From the NCBI GenBank assembly GCA_050633105.1, contig JBOEFW010000005.1:1-64000 (forward strand): 64,000 bases of DNA. The letters run 5' to 3'. The translations under genes were made by a program, and so were the position numbers. Of the stretch, positions 32,338 through 42,268 are shown piece by piece. Each line of letters begins with the position of its first letter. The stretch's first letter is position 1. Below the pieces are notes generated by a model. The model was not told the DNA's origin, ran no database searches, and saw only the letters and a list, made by a program, of their open reading frames with translations. This DNA is from Aureispira sp050633105 (GTDB taxonomy: Bacteria > Bacteroidota > Bacteroidia > Chitinophagales > Saprospiraceae).

Positions 32338-35300
32338 TTAATGTGCCTCTTGTTCTTCTTTGACACTAGGCTCTACTTCTTCTCGACTAGCTTTTTCTCC
32401 TTCCCAAAGCCATCGCCAAGCCAAACGAGAATTGTTCATACTTAGGAGGAGTGGAGGTAGGATTAATAACATCGTAAAGGTTGCTGCTAATAATCCATAA
32501 GCAAGTGCAACCGCCATTGGAATAAGGAATTGTGCTTGAAAACTAGTTTCAAATACAATTGGCATCAAACCAGCTACAGTCGTCACTGTTGTTAATAAAA
32601 TAGGGCGAAAACGAGATAAACTCGCCTCGATAACCGCCGCTCGGAAGGGCATACCTTCTTTGAGCAATCGATTCATAGTACTAATTAATACCAAACTATC
32701 ATTGATAACAACCCCTGCTACAGCAAGGATACCAAACATGGATAAAATGCTGATCGCTAATCCATGAAACCAGTGTCCAATGACCACTCCAATGAATGCA
32801 AAAGGGATCAATAAAAGGACAATCAACGCTTGGTAGAAAGAACGGAAGGTGATAACAACCGTAAAGAAAACCAAGAGTAAAATCATAGGCAACCAACGTT
32901 GCAACGACTTTAAGGTATCTGCTGCTCGTTCACTTTGTCCTTCATATAAGACTTGGACGCCAGGATATTTCTCTAGTAATTTAGGAACAATCTCGGTTTG
33001 TATTTCAGAAGTGATTTCCGTTGCAGAGGCTTTAATATTGGCTAAGGAAGCACTGACTTCCATTTTAGTTAAGCCATTGGTATGCGTGATTTTGAGTGCT
33101 TTGCGTTCTGGATTTAAATCCACCAATTCTTTGAGTGGATAAAGATTTTGACCGATACGGATTTTTAAATCCAACAAATCACTAAAAGATTGTCGCTCTT
33201 GTTTGGTATAACGCAGCCAAACTTTGACTTCATCCGTACCACGCTGCAAACGCTGGATTTCATACCCAAAATACCCTTGGCGAACTTGGCGAATAATGGT
33301 GGCAATATCCAGCCCTAGTGCTTTTGCTTTTTGTTTAAGTGTAATATGAAACTCCAAACCTCCTTTTTGGTCATTATCAGTAATGTCCTTGAGGCGGTCG
33401 TCTTTTTTGAGCATGCTTTTTAATTCATCTTTTACTTGGCGTAATTGATCCATATCATCGCCAACAAAACCCACTTGTACCGCTGCTCCAAAGATAGAGC
33501 GTTGTCCATAAGTTAGGGTTTCCGCTTCGTAGATTTCCCCTACTTCCTTTCGTAAAAGATTACTAAAATCATCGCTAGGCATATTTCGTGCTTCACCATC
33601 TAATAAAGAAATAAACAAACTTCCTTCGTTAGAACTGGCAGACAAGCTTCGAGCTATCGATAGAATAACAGATTTTCCATCAGGTCGTTCTGCTTGTATT
33701 GTTTTATTAACTTTTGTTGCCGCCTCCTCAATGCGTTGAAGCAATTTGTTGGTGACATCTTCCGTTGTTCCTGCAGGTAATTTAAGCGAAACAATTACAT
33801 CATCTCTATCCACAGAAGGGAAGAACGTCACTTTGACAAAACCACCTTTGACAACATTAATAGAAAGCATTAAAATAACAATACCAGAGGCAATAGCAAT
33901 AGTTTTGTTATTAACACAGAAACGCAAGACGGGCCCATAAATATTGAGTTTTAGAAAATTGAAAAAAGAAGTGCTGGTTCGCTCCAATACATTTTTCTCT
34001 TCACTTTTTTGCAAATCTTTAGAATGTGCAATGTGCGCAGGTAGAATAAAAAAGCCTTCTATCAAAGAGAATCCTAGCGTAGTAATCACAACAAATGCAA
34101 CACTAGAAAAGAAATCTCCCAATTGGCCTTCTATTAAAAAGAAAAGCGTGAAGAACCAACAAGTAGTCAAGACTGCTGAAATAACCGAAGGTAAAACCTC
34201 CATTACTCCTTCAATAGCCGCTTGCCGAGGAGGCATGTTTTGTTCATATTTTTGGAAAATATTCTCTGCAATAACAACGCCATCATCAACCAAAATACCA
34301 ATGACCAAAATCAACCCAAATAGAGACAACATATTAATGTTGTAATTCGAGAAAGACATAATCAAAAACATTCCAGCAATGGAAATGGGAATACTTAGAG
34401 CTACCCAAAAAGCAATACGCGGTTTAAGGAAAAGACCCAAGAGTAAAAAGACCAAAAAGAAACCCATTAAGCCATTATTGACCAATAAGTCCGTTCGTTG
34501 TTGAATGCGCACACTACCATCACTTAATAAATAGGCACGAACGCCTTCTTTACTGGTAGAATCCATAGGAGCATTCGCCGCATTGAATTCTTTAATATAG
34601 GCCTTGGCTGCGTCAGCTGTGGTAATAATATCCTCACTCAAACGACTCAAAACCTTAACCCGAACGGCTGGTTGCCCATTGTAATATTCTCTAGAGGGAA
34701 CATCGGCCCATTGGTCGTGAATCGTTGCAATATCTTTTAGTAGGATAGGAGAACCATTTGGACTGGTCTGAATGATGGTGTTTTCCAATTGCTCCGCATA
34801 ATAAACCTTGTTTTCTGCTCTTAGAATCACTTTATTTTGACCCATTTCTACATTACCGCCTGTCAACTCAATATTAGTGTTTTGAATTACTCTGGCGACT
34901 TCTGCAAAGGTCAATTGATAGGCATCTAAGGCATCTTCTCGAATGGCAATTTCAATTTCTTCCTCAGGATAACCACTGACTTCTACTTTTGAAATGTTGT
35001 CTTTTGCTAAGAGCTCCTGTTCTGCTTTTTCTCCAAACAGTTTGAGTGTTTTTAAATCCACGTCTCCACTAATCATAAGATCGGCAGCGGCATCCGTTCG
35101 CTCTTGTTTATAAATAACAGGTTTTTCGGCATCCTCTGGAAAAGTATTAATGCGATCAATAGCGTTTTTGACATCATTGAGTACATCTTCTACTTCATAA
35201 GTACTGAGGATTTCTATATTAACTGTAGAAAGGTTTTCCAAAGAGGTAGAATTTAATTTTTTGATTCCTTCCAAACCATCAATTTCTTCTTCCAGCTTAA

Positions 35301-35496
35301 TGGTAATACCTTTCTCTACTTCTGTAGGAGATGCTCCCACATAAACTGTTTCTATAATAATGTTGCGGCTCTCAATGCGCGGAAACAGACTGCGCTGTAT
35401 ATTCATGGCAGAGAACACACCCAAGATAGCAATCAACAGCAGCAAGACATCTGCGGTGATGTGGTACTTGATAAAATATTGTATGGCGTTTTTCAT
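32338..35496 (-). CDS. RND efflux permease (AcrB/HAE1 type)
   Basis: Inner-membrane proton-driven pump subunit of 1052 residues, the usual length. The first transmembrane helix is near residues 14-31, followed by the porter-domain opening RSLFPRIESRNI-x-I, with E-x-x-GAS-x-x-EVEKGIT-x-x-LE typical of the family. Helix clusters lie at about 335-500 and 860-1030, with large periplasmic loops between. IGILVDDGVVIAENI in helix 4 carries the Asp pair used in proton relay. Substrate, drugs or metals, is not evident; there is no obvious metal-relay methionine pattern. Second gene of the adaptor-permease-channel operon. Confidence 0.95.
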   Translation of the reverse strand: MKNAIQYFIKYHITADVLLLLIAILGVFSAMNIQRSLFPRIESRNIIIETVYVGASPTEVEKGITIKLEEEIDGLEGIKKLNSTSLENLSTVNIEILSTYEVEDVLNDVKNAIDRINTFPEDAEKPVIYKQERTDAAADLMISGDVDLKTLKLFGEKAEQELLAKDNISKVEVSGYPEEEIEIAIREDALDAYQLTFAEVARVIQNTNIELTGGNVEMGQNKVILRAENKVYYAEQLENTIIQTSPNGSPILLKDIATIHDQWADVPSREYYNGQPAVRVKVLSRLSEDIITTADAAKAYIKEFNAANAPMDSTSKEGVRAYLLSDGSVRIQQRTDLLVNNGLMGFFLVFLLLGLFLKPRIAFWVALSIPISIAGMFLIMSFSNYNINMLSLFGLILVIGILVDDGVVIAENIFQKYEQNMPPRQAAIEGVMEVLPSVISAVLTTCWFFTLFFLIEGQLGDFFSSVAFVVITTLGFSLIEGFFILPAHIAHSKDLQKSEEKNVLERTSTSFFNFLKLNIYGPVLRFCVNNKTIAIASGIVILMLSINVVKGGFVKVTFFPSVDRDDVIVSLKLPAGTTEDVTNKLLQRIEEAATKVNKTIQAERPDGKSVILSIARSLSASSNEGSLFISLLDGEARNMPSDDFSNLLRKEVGEIYEAETLTYGQRSIFGAAVQVGFVGDDMDQLRQVKDELKSMLKKDDRLKDITDNDQKGGLEFHITLKQKAKALGLDIATIIRQVRQGYFGYEIQRLQRGTDEVKVWLRYTKQERQSFSDLLDLKIRIGQNLYPLKELVDLNPERKALKITHTNGLTKMEVSASLANIKASATEITSEIQTEIVPKLLEKYPGVQVLYEGQSERAADTLKSLQRWLPMILLLVFFTVVITFRSFYQALIVLLLIPFAFIGVVIGHWFHGLAISILSMFGILAVAGVVINDSLVLISTMNRLLKEGMPFRAAVIEASLSRFRPILLTTVTTVAGLMPIVFETSFQAQFLIPMAVALAYGLLAATFTMLLILPPLLLSMNNSRLAWRWLWEGEKASREEVEPSVKEEQEAH

Positions 35497-35553
35497 GATA
35501 ATTTTAACTTAAAAAAGAAGAACTACATTAGTTGTATTATTCTTGGGAGAACG

Positions 35554-36693
35554 CTACTTAATGAGTTGAACGGGCATTCCTTCGTAAGCCCCTAAAATGG
35601 TTTGAGCCAAGACGGTAATGCCACCAGTTAGCCCTTTGACATACATGTCATTGCCATCTAATTTGACAACTTCTATGGTACTCAATACCAGTTGTCCATT
35701 ATTCACGGTATATACTTTATTCGCATTCACCAACAGTGTACGAGGCAACACCATTACTTCTCCTAAAGATTTGGTCTGAACGGTTCCATTTAAGAACATT
35801 CCTTCACTTAATTTAGAACTATTGAGGGTGATGTAGACTTTCTGCGTCTGTGTTTTCTCATCAATGACTTTCCCAAAACGATCCACAGTACCTGTCCAAT
35901 CATCTTTAGTAGCTTCCGAATAAAGACGAACTTTATTTCCACGCTTTAAAAAATCCACATCATATAAAGAAACAGTGGCTTCCAATTCATAACGAGAGGG
36001 GTGGGTCAGTTCACCGAGTTTCTGACCACTGCGCACCAAGGCTCCTTCATAAACAGCCGCATTGGTTAAAATTCCATCAAAAGGAGCATAAATTTTATAC
36101 TTCGTTAAGCGATATTCTTGGCGCTTGATGGTGAGATATTGATTGTTAATGTTGCGCGCGGCGACATAGTATTTTTCACGTTTACTTTTGGTGGTAGGTA
36201 ATTCTTGAATGGGCTGTTGAACATCAAAGGCACTGATGTACTGTTCCCAAGCCTCAAAATTATCAGCATAATCTGTTTTGAAATCAGGGAGCAAGGCAAT
36301 CAAAGCGCTGTACAATTGACTTTTGGCTGCTTGCAATTCTAAGCGCGCTTCTGTATCATCTAGGCGCAAGAGCAATTGCCCTTTGGAGAAGCGGATGCCT
36401 TCTCTAAATTCCTTACCCGCTTTCTCAATTTTTCCTGTTACTTCTGAGAATAAATCAATTTTTTGGCGAGCGACTACTTTGCCTGTAAGGAGTACCTTTG
36501 AAGAGCGATTTTCATTGCTTACTACTCGTCCATAAACATAGGTTGCTTCTCGTACAGGGGAAGTTTTTTCCGTTTCTACTGTTGTTTCTTTTTTACTAGA
36601 GCTGCCTAGTTTATCAGCAAAATAAAGACCTCCTACCAAAATAAGGAGACCAATAACTACACTAACTTTTCTTAAAATTTTACTTTGACTCAT
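35554..36693 (-). CDS. RND efflux periplasmic adaptor (HlyD/AcrA type)
   Basis: A 379-residue membrane fusion protein linking permease and TolC. N-terminal anchor helix at about 10-26 (VSVVIGLLILVGGLYFADKL), barrel-sandwich strands beginning VLLTGKVVARQKIDLFSEVTG, a lipoyl-like half with QLLLRLDDTEARLELQAAKSQL, a helical hairpin, the second lipoyl half YKIYAPFDGILTNAAVYEGALVRSG, then the beta-barrel domain. First gene of the operon; 57 bases separate it from the permease. Promoter not clearly seen; the 230 bases upstream run to the ferredoxin terminator. Confidence 0.94.
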   Translation of the reverse strand: MSQSKILRKVSVVIGLLILVGGLYFADKLGSSSKKETTVETEKTSPVREATYVYGRVVSNENRSSKVLLTGKVVARQKIDLFSEVTGKIEKAGKEFREGIRFSKGQLLLRLDDTEARLELQAAKSQLYSALIALLPDFKTDYADNFEAWEQYISAFDVQQPIQELPTTKSKREKYYVAARNINNQYLTIKRQEYRLTKYKIYAPFDGILTNAAVYEGALVRSGQKLGELTHPSRYELEATVSLYDVDFLKRGNKVRLYSEATKDDWTGTVDRFGKVIDEKTQTQKVYITLNSSKLSEGMFLNGTVQTKSLGEVMVLPRTLLVNANKVYTVNNGQLVLSTIEVVKLDGNDMYVKGLTGGITVLAQTILGAYEGMPVQLIK

Positions 36694-36867
36694 GTTATAA
36701 CCCTTTCTAGGATAATTAGCTATTAAAAAAAAGCACGTTGCATTATGATTTTGTGCCTAGGTGCTACAAGTATAGATCAAAAAAGTTGCCTTTTAGAGCG
36801 AAGAATTCTTCTTTTCAACCAAAGGCACTATATCTTCAATAAACAACAACGGAATGGCCGAAACGAA

Positions 36868-36907
36868 AAAAAAGGTTGATTTTGCTACTGCAAAATCAAC
36901 CTTTTTT
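36868..36907 (-). terminator. Terminator after the ferredoxin gene
   Basis: An 18-bp perfect stem: 36868-36885 pairs with 36890-36907 (core GGTTGATTTTGC / GCAAAATCAACC) around TACT, flanked by A and T runs on both sides, so it can act on either strand. It lies 20 bases beyond the ferredoxin stop. Confidence 0.9.
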
Positions 36908-36927
36908 AAACTATACAAAATCGTCTG

Positions 36928-37275
36928 TTAGACGTGCAAAATTGCTTTCTTTTGGAGTAGACGCTCTTCTGATTCTACATGTTTCTCATCAGGAACACAA
37001 CAATCAACAGGACATACCGCAGCACATTGAGGTTCTTCGTGAAAACCTACACATTCTGTACATTTATCGGTTACAATATAATAGAAGTCATCCTCAACGG
37101 GGGCGCGCATCTGATCGGCATCTACTTCTTGCCCGTCTACCAAGGCAAAAATGCCTTCTGCACCAGTACCGTCTGCATAAGCCCATTCTACACCACCATC
37201 ATAGATCGCGTTGTTGGGGCATTCTGGCTCACAAGCACCACAATTAATGCATTCGTCAGTAATATAAATAGCCAT
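36928..37275 (-). CDS. 2[4Fe-4S] ferredoxin
   Basis: Small electron carrier of 115 residues. The first cluster motif is CINCGACEPECP (Cys9, 12, 15, 19), the second CTEC with Cys72, 75, then a longer spacer and Cys84, Cys88 in CAAVCP. About 50 residues lie between the clusters, including an acidic insert, as in ferredoxins common in aerobic Bacteroidota. Monocistronic, with a good promoter and a strong terminator. Partner enzymes are not in the window. Confidence 0.95.
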   Translation of the reverse strand: MAIYITDECINCGACEPECPNNAIYDGGVEWAYADGTGAEGIFALVDGQEVDADQMRAPVEDDFYYIVTDKCTECVGFHEEPQCAAVCPVDCCVPDEKHVESEERLLQKKAILHV

Positions 37276-37325
37276 TGATTAGTAATTGTAAAATGAACAA
37301 ATGATCCCAACTTAAAAGCGGGACA

Positions 37326-37356
37326 CAAAACTAATTATAATGCTAACAATAAACAA
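37326..37356 (-). promoter_or_regulatory. Promoter of the ferredoxin gene
   Basis: TTG (37356-37354), 20 bases, then TAGTTTTG (37333-37326), matching the Bacteroidota -33/-7 pattern. Predicted start near 37320, about 45 bases upstream of the ATG at 37275. Confidence 0.7.
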
Positions 37357-37408
37357 GCCGTCTGCGTTCTAAAAAGTATTTCTTTTGTAAATCTTTGACA
37401 GAAACTGG

Positions 37409-37531
37409 ATGGGAGTACATGTATTTGATGATACTTTAGGTGAATCCAACTATACTTTTACCCATTTTACCACACTACTAGTCGTTGGTGGTTTGATTAT
37501 GGTTATTTGTTCTGCTTTATCAAAAGGGTAG
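37409..37531 (+). CDS. Possible 40-residue hydrophobic peptide or gene remnant
   Basis: A short frame within the 422-base gap between the ferredoxin and the propeller gene. It encodes a peptide with one hydrophobic stretch (TTLLVVGGLIMVICSAL). After its TAG stop the same frame continues open for 27 codons ending in a basic WKWKRRR, which could mean a broken longer gene. No ribosome-binding or promoter support is seen. Nothing else is recognised in the gap 37276-37697 except the ferredoxin promoter and the terminator at 37644-37680. Confidence 0.2.
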   Translation: MGVHVFDDTLGESNYTFTHFTTLLVVGGLIMVICSALSKG

Positions 37532-37643
37532 GACAGAACAGTCGTGCTTAGCACAAAAACTGTGCTTAACTTCAACCGTGTGGTCAATGTTTGGAAGTGG
37601 AAAAGGAGGCGATAATAAGAGAAGAAACACCAAGACATAAAAA

Positions 37644-37680
37644 AGCAGGATTCCTTTTAGGGTTTAAAAAGAATCCTGCT
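37644..37680 (-). terminator. Terminator after the beta-propeller T9SS gene
   Basis: AGCAGGATTC (37644-37653) pairs with GAATCCTGCT (37671-37680), extended by TTTT/AAAA, followed on the minus strand by a T run. It lies 18 bases past the stop at 37698. Confidence 0.85.
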
Positions 37681-37697
37681 AGTAATAAAAAAGGACT

Positions 37698-39743
37698 TTA
37701 TTGCTTAATGAGTTTGGTAATGGTTTGACTGGTGGAAGTGAGTATGGAAATAGAATAAACACCAGCAGGGAATTGTCCTAATTCTAGGGTTGTAGTAGGC
37801 TGGTTTATCCATTGTTTGGATAGAACAACACGTCCATGAACATCCAGCACAGTGATCGATAATTCTTGTGTTGATGGAGTAGAAATAAAGACGATTCCAG
37901 TAGTAGGGTTCGGGTAAATCTGAAAATTATTCGTAGCAACTTGCTCTACTCCAATGACGGTAACATTATAACAGTTAGAACGAATACTACAACCATTTTG
38001 AGTCGTGATTACAACAGCATAATCTCCACTATTCGAAGGCGTGAAGGATACATTATTGCCACCAGTCAAGGCTCCGCCAGTATTGCAATCAATCCATTGG
38101 TAACTGGCTCCAACCGCATTAGCTGTTAGGACATTGCCATTAAGTGTTACAGTGGTGTCTACTATAGCGAGCGTGAGATCTAAAGTGACAATACTGTCAC
38201 AACCGTTAAGTGAAGCGCCAATAAGGGTATCTGTTGCGGTATTATTACTACTGGTATAAGTGATGCCATTGGACCAAGTATAGCTATTACAAGTGGTAAT
38301 GGCATCCACTCCTCTACCAACAGAGCAAGCGCTTAGTTTCTCTACAAAGGCATCATAATCCCCTGCTGAAGCTAAGAATAAGCTATCTGAACCAGGATCA
38401 AAATCGACGCTGTCTCTATAGTAGCCCGTGAAATAAACATTATTGGCCTGATCCGTAATTACCCCTCTTCCTAGATCATTACCAACAGCACCAATATTTT
38501 TGACCCAAATCAAATTGGCGTTAGAATCTATCTTCTGAATAAACGCATCGTAATTACCAGTAGCTGTTACATTAAAAACACCTGCTCCTAGATCAAAATC
38601 TACAACACCTGTAAAGTGCCCAACCAAATAAACATGGCCAGTAGCATCTGTTGTAATTGAACGTCCATCATCAAAAGAACTGCCTCCTAGTCCTCGCACC
38701 CAGATAAAATCTCCATTAGCCGTTAGTTTTTGTAGGTAAACATCATCGCTCCCATTAGACGTCAAACTAACGGAACCCATGCCAGGATCAAAATCTACAG
38801 TATTGTTAAAACGACCGAGACTGTAAATATTTCCACTGGGATCTATGGTAATCGAGTGGGCTTCATCTAAACCAATCCCACCCATTTGTTTGGCCCACTC
38901 AAAGTCACCTACTGCATTTAATTTTTGGATGAAAATATCCGTACCACCAATGGCCGTAAAATTGAAGATAGCAACACCAGGATCAAAATCTATGATTCCT
39001 GAGAAATCTCCAGTAGTGTAAACATTGTTGTTCGCATCCAATGCAATGGAAAAAACTTCGTTAGCTGAATTGCCCAAAATAGATTTCGCCCAAACTAAAT
39101 TGCCACTAGGGTCTAATTTCTGTATAAAGGAACTAGAATTATTACCTGCGTTAAAAGAAACAACACCCATATTAGGGTCAAAATCTACACTATCGTTAAA
39201 ACGCCCTGCTACATAAATATTTCCTTGAAGGTCTGTAGTAATGGTATTACCTTCATCAAAAGCAATACCGCCCATTTGTTTCACCCAAAGAAAGTTGCCA
39301 TTGACATCTAATTTAAGAACAAAAATATCTGCATTTCCATTGGCAACTAAATTGACAGTTGTTGTACTGGGGTCAAAATCTACAGTATCTCTAAAGCTTC
39401 CTGTAATATAGAGGTTACCATTCTTATCCGAACTTATCGCTGTCGCATCATCTGTTCCTGTACCACCTAAGCCAATCGCCCAAATGAAATTACCATCGGT
39501 ATCTAGTTTTTGAATAAAAATATCATTTCTTCCTTTGGTAATAAGGTTAAAGATATTGGTACTAGGGTCAAAATCGGCGGTATCTCTAAAGGTGCCTACA
39601 GTATAGACATTATCATTAATATCTAAAGTGATGGATTTGCTTCTATCGCCTTGTACGCCCCCTGCACGGGTGGCCCACAAGAAATCTTGTGCAGATAAAT
39701 TAACAACAATAAAAAAGAAACTGATTAATGTAAGAATTCTCAT
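37698..39743 (-). CDS. T9SS-secreted seven-repeat beta-propeller (SBBP-type) protein
   Basis: The ATG at 39743 opens a good signal peptide (MRILTLISFFFIVVNLSAQ), so it is preferred over the open frame to 39845; 681 residues. Seven consecutive units of about 56 residues follow, each with a DFDP-like motif, a DIFIQKLD-like strand, F-x-WA and a GG...D turn, consistent with a seven-bladed beta-propeller. Then come a short Cys-containing region, a PKD-like segment (SYQWIDCNTGG to SIRSNCYNVTV), and a T9SS type A sorting domain (FQIYPNPTTGIVF to the end). Surface or secreted; role unknown, probably ligand or surface binding. Neighbours are unrelated. Confidence 0.92.
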   Translation of the reverse strand: MRILTLISFFFIVVNLSAQDFLWATRAGGVQGDRSKSITLDINDNVYTVGTFRDTADFDPSTNIFNLITKGRNDIFIQKLDTDGNFIWAIGLGGTGTDDATAISSDKNGNLYITGSFRDTVDFDPSTTTVNLVANGNADIFVLKLDVNGNFLWVKQMGGIAFDEGNTITTDLQGNIYVAGRFNDSVDFDPNMGVVSFNAGNNSSSFIQKLDPSGNLVWAKSILGNSANEVFSIALDANNNVYTTGDFSGIIDFDPGVAIFNFTAIGGTDIFIQKLNAVGDFEWAKQMGGIGLDEAHSITIDPSGNIYSLGRFNNTVDFDPGMGSVSLTSNGSDDVYLQKLTANGDFIWVRGLGGSSFDDGRSITTDATGHVYLVGHFTGVVDFDLGAGVFNVTATGNYDAFIQKIDSNANLIWVKNIGAVGNDLGRGVITDQANNVYFTGYYRDSVDFDPGSDSLFLASAGDYDAFVEKLSACSVGRGVDAITTCNSYTWSNGITYTSSNNTATDTLIGASLNGCDSIVTLDLTLAIVDTTVTLNGNVLTANAVGASYQWIDCNTGGALTGGNNVSFTPSNSGDYAVVITTQNGCSIRSNCYNVTVIGVEQVATNNFQIYPNPTTGIVFISTPSTQELSITVLDVHGRVVLSKQWINQPTTTLELGQFPAGVYSISILTSTSQTITKLIKQ

Positions 39744-39857
39744 AGGGGAATGATTGTTCATTAAAAAAAAGACCAAAGTATTTCTGATCAAGTGTTGTAC
39801 AAAGATACTATTTACTTCAATAACTTTATTAAAGAAATAATTCAAACAAAAGATAGC

Positions 39858-39958
39858 GGCAAGGACAAAAAGTGGAGTAGGAAAGTCGTAAGCGTAAAGA
39901 AGTGAAGAAACTCAACAACTTGGTTTTAGAACAATTAGGATTATTGAAAGCCTTCTAA
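39858..39958 (+). pseudogene. Possible gene remnant (short coding-like tail)
   Basis: Codons ending at the TAA 39956-39958 read KRKEVKKLNNLVLEQLGLLKAF, a coherent amphipathic helix, and an adjoining segment in another frame (DSGKDKKWSRK) lies just upstream, as in a frameshifted fragment. There is no start codon context. Could be the degraded 3' end of a transposase or regulator; weak evidence. Confidence 0.15.
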
Positions 39959-40032
39959 CATTTGTATCAAAAAAAGAGGCAATGGACATGCTACTTTCTC
40001 AAAAAAAACTTAAAAATAGGAGTGTAGTGCGT

Positions 40033-41043
40033 CTATTGGTTTAAGGCCCATTGTGTCTCTATCGCAGCAACCATATCTACAATTTTCAAATCTTGCATAC
40101 AGTTGAAATGCCCTTTAGGGCAGCTAGCCCGCCCAATTTTTGTACAAGGTCGACAGGTTAATTCATTTTGAGCTATGTGTAGAGCAGGAGGTGCGGTATC
40201 AGGTAAATAAGGAAAGAGACCAAAGGCAGGGTGAGTGCTTCCCCATAAGACCACCAAAGGGCGTTTGAAGGCAGCGGCTAGATGCATGAGTCCAGTGTCA
40301 TGGGCAACAACAACCCGTGCTTGTTGAACCAAGGAGGCTGATTGATTAATGGAGAGTTGTCCACAGGTATTAATAACCTGTGGCCCCGCTTGTTCTATTT
40401 GGTGGGCAGCGGTTTGGTCGTCAGGGCCTCCTAGTAAGACAATGAGATGCTGTGGAAGTGCTTGACAGAGTTGTTTTAAGCGTTCTGTAGGAAGGCGTTT
40501 GGTGGCATGCGCTGCGCCAATGACTAAGCCAATGTAGGCTTGTTGTGCTAGACGTGGATCAAGTTGTGCTGGGTGGATCGTTTGACCTTCAGGGATAAAA
40601 TGATCCAATCCTAAACCATCATTTTGAAGTTGTAGAGGAGCCAACCCTAAACGATAACGCTCTGCAATGGGGATGTTGGGTAGTTTGTTGATATGAAATT
40701 GCGTGAACAGCCATTTTTTGAAGCTTAATTTGTCAAAGGATAAGACTGTTTTCTGGAGCACGCGTCTCACTTGGAGTGTCCGCCAATTCTTATGTAAATC
40801 TAGCACCCAATCATAGTTTTCTGTTTTCAAGTCCACTAATACCTTTTCTAAAGGATGCTTTTCTTTATCAAAGACAAAAACTTTGTCTACATGAGGGTTA
40901 GCTGTTAGTAAACTAGCAAATTGGCGCTTGACTAAGTAATGTACTTGTGCATTAGGGATTTGTTGTTTTAACCAACGAGGAATAGGGCTGGTTGCCACTA
41001 AATCTCCTATAGAACTAAAGCGTAAAATCAAAAACTTAGGCAT
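40033..41043 (-). CDS. Family 9 glycosyltransferase (heptosyltransferase-like)
   Basis: A 336-residue GT-B enzyme of the ADP-heptose:LPS heptosyltransferase family, acting on lipopolysaccharide core at the inner membrane's cytoplasmic face. The ATG at 41043 (MPKFLILRFSSIGDLVATSPIPRWLK) gives the classic family N-terminus; the open frame further upstream overlaps the preceding gene and lacks family similarity. The donor side shows VIGAAHATKRLP, LIVLLGGPDD and the signature AHDTGLMHLAAAFKRPLVVLWGSTHP. It lies 14 bases after the T9SS protein gene, so they share a transcript. The acceptor sugar is not determinable. Confidence 0.93.
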   Translation of the reverse strand: MPKFLILRFSSIGDLVATSPIPRWLKQQIPNAQVHYLVKRQFASLLTANPHVDKVFVFDKEKHPLEKVLVDLKTENYDWVLDLHKNWRTLQVRRVLQKTVLSFDKLSFKKWLFTQFHINKLPNIPIAERYRLGLAPLQLQNDGLGLDHFIPEGQTIHPAQLDPRLAQQAYIGLVIGAAHATKRLPTERLKQLCQALPQHLIVLLGGPDDQTAAHQIEQAGPQVINTCGQLSINQSASLVQQARVVVAHDTGLMHLAAAFKRPLVVLWGSTHPAFGLFPYLPDTAPPALHIAQNELTCRPCTKIGRASCPKGHFNCMQDLKIVDMVAAIETQWALNQ

Positions 41044-41057
41044 AGAGCAATGGTGTT

Positions 41058-42035
41058 TTACAGAAGAATTAGTGTTTGATAAAAAGCTTGCTCGTCTACC
41101 CAAAAAGTAAGCGTGTAGTAGCCACTTTTAAGAGCGGGAAAGGAGAGGGGCAATACTGGTTGTTGGGCTTCCCAGACAAGTTGTCCCAAGCTGTTGTATA
41201 AGAACAAATTTTGAGGACGTTGATCAGAACTGTATTGTAAAACTTGTCCAACAGGAAGTGGGTTGGGAAACCAATAGGTGCTACTTGTTGGCAATTGTTG
41301 AATATTGTTGTGTAAATTTTGGTGAATGACGCCTACTGCGTCTAGGTCAAAACCGCTAGAAGCAAAGGGCGTATTCCAAGGATCATTAACTTTATACCCT
41401 CTGCTGTCACGACTGGCATAGGCCTCTTGTAGACTGCCAACAGCATCAATAAGGCGTACATGCGTGACTGCATTGATGTTGAGAATGGCAGAATCTCCAC
41501 GTAGTTCTTCTAAATCAAAAGGCGTCCCATAATTGCCTTTGTATTTGCCTGCTAAATTGTACAATTCGCGCGGATTAACGGCTCCAAAAGAGCCTACTTG
41601 TGTTGTTGTGTCGGTATTAGAAATCGCAGGAAAGCGCACGAACGTTTGTCCATCAGAACTCACCTCTACAAAAGCCAATTCTAGAAAGGTGTTGTTAAAG
41701 GCATTCTCAAAAACCGCAAAATCAGCGCCTGCTCCATTTCGAATAGGACGAGCAAAGGTTAAAGTGGCGTTGCCGCCATCGCCTAAACTGAGGACAAAAC
41801 CATCTCCTGCAGGGCCTGTTGCATGCAACAAGGTCCCTGAACTCGCCAAGCCCAAACTAGGCTGACTAATATCCATTGGCCCACGGTGGGCGATACAAGT
41901 AGTCGCCCAAGCTACTAAAATACTAGAATCTTTGGCGATGGCTGTACTGCCAATTTCACCCGCAGCAGGTGCAAATTGTCCCAATGATCCCCCTGGAAAA
42001 AGCAAGACAAGAACAACAACAAGAAAATAGTTCAT
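41058..42035 (-). CDS. T9SS-secreted protein with jelly-roll-like domain
   Basis: The ATG at 42035 opens a signal peptide (MNYFLVVVLVLLFPGGSLG); the longer frame would need TTG. The 325-residue protein has one beta-sandwich-like domain with GDGGNATLTFARPIRNGAGADFAVFENAF and FLELAFVEVSSDGQTF, a pattern I know from secreted proteins with a C-terminal sorting signal, where it may bind carbohydrate. The last 75 residues (YWFPNPLPVGQVL to FYQTLILL) are a T9SS type A sorting domain. Same operon as the glycosyltransferase; -7 promoter element at 42130-42137. Confidence 0.85.
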   Translation of the reverse strand: MNYFLVVVLVLLFPGGSLGQFAPAAGEIGSTAIAKDSSILVAWATTCIAHRGPMDISQPSLGLASSGTLLHATGPAGDGFVLSLGDGGNATLTFARPIRNGAGADFAVFENAFNNTFLELAFVEVSSDGQTFVRFPAISNTDTTTQVGSFGAVNPRELYNLAGKYKGNYGTPFDLEELRGDSAILNINAVTHVRLIDAVGSLQEAYASRDSRGYKVNDPWNTPFASSGFDLDAVGVIHQNLHNNIQQLPTSSTYWFPNPLPVGQVLQYSSDQRPQNLFLYNSLGQLVWEAQQPVLPLSFPALKSGYYTLTFWVDEQAFYQTLILL

Positions 42036-42129
42036 AAGAGAGAGAATATTAAACAATAAAAAACAAATTGTTTCAAATGATCAAACTTTTTTGTTTTCTC
42101 AACTAAATATAATATATTGCAACAGCGCA

Positions 42130-42137
42130 CAAAAGTA
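42130..42137 (-). promoter_or_regulatory. -7 promoter element for the T9SS-GT9 operon
   Basis: TACTTTTG on the minus strand, an exact TAnnTTTG match, 95 bases upstream of the ATG at 42035. No -33 TTTG at the ideal distance. Confidence 0.5.
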
Positions 42138-42268
42138 CAAGAAAAGCGCTAAAAAGAAGAACCCACTGCAAGGTGGTTGAGGAAGTTATAAACACCAATT
42201 CAAGACAAGCCCCATTTTTCACTATTCCTTGACGGCAGAAAAACAGGAGCTAATAAGAGCTAAGAAAC

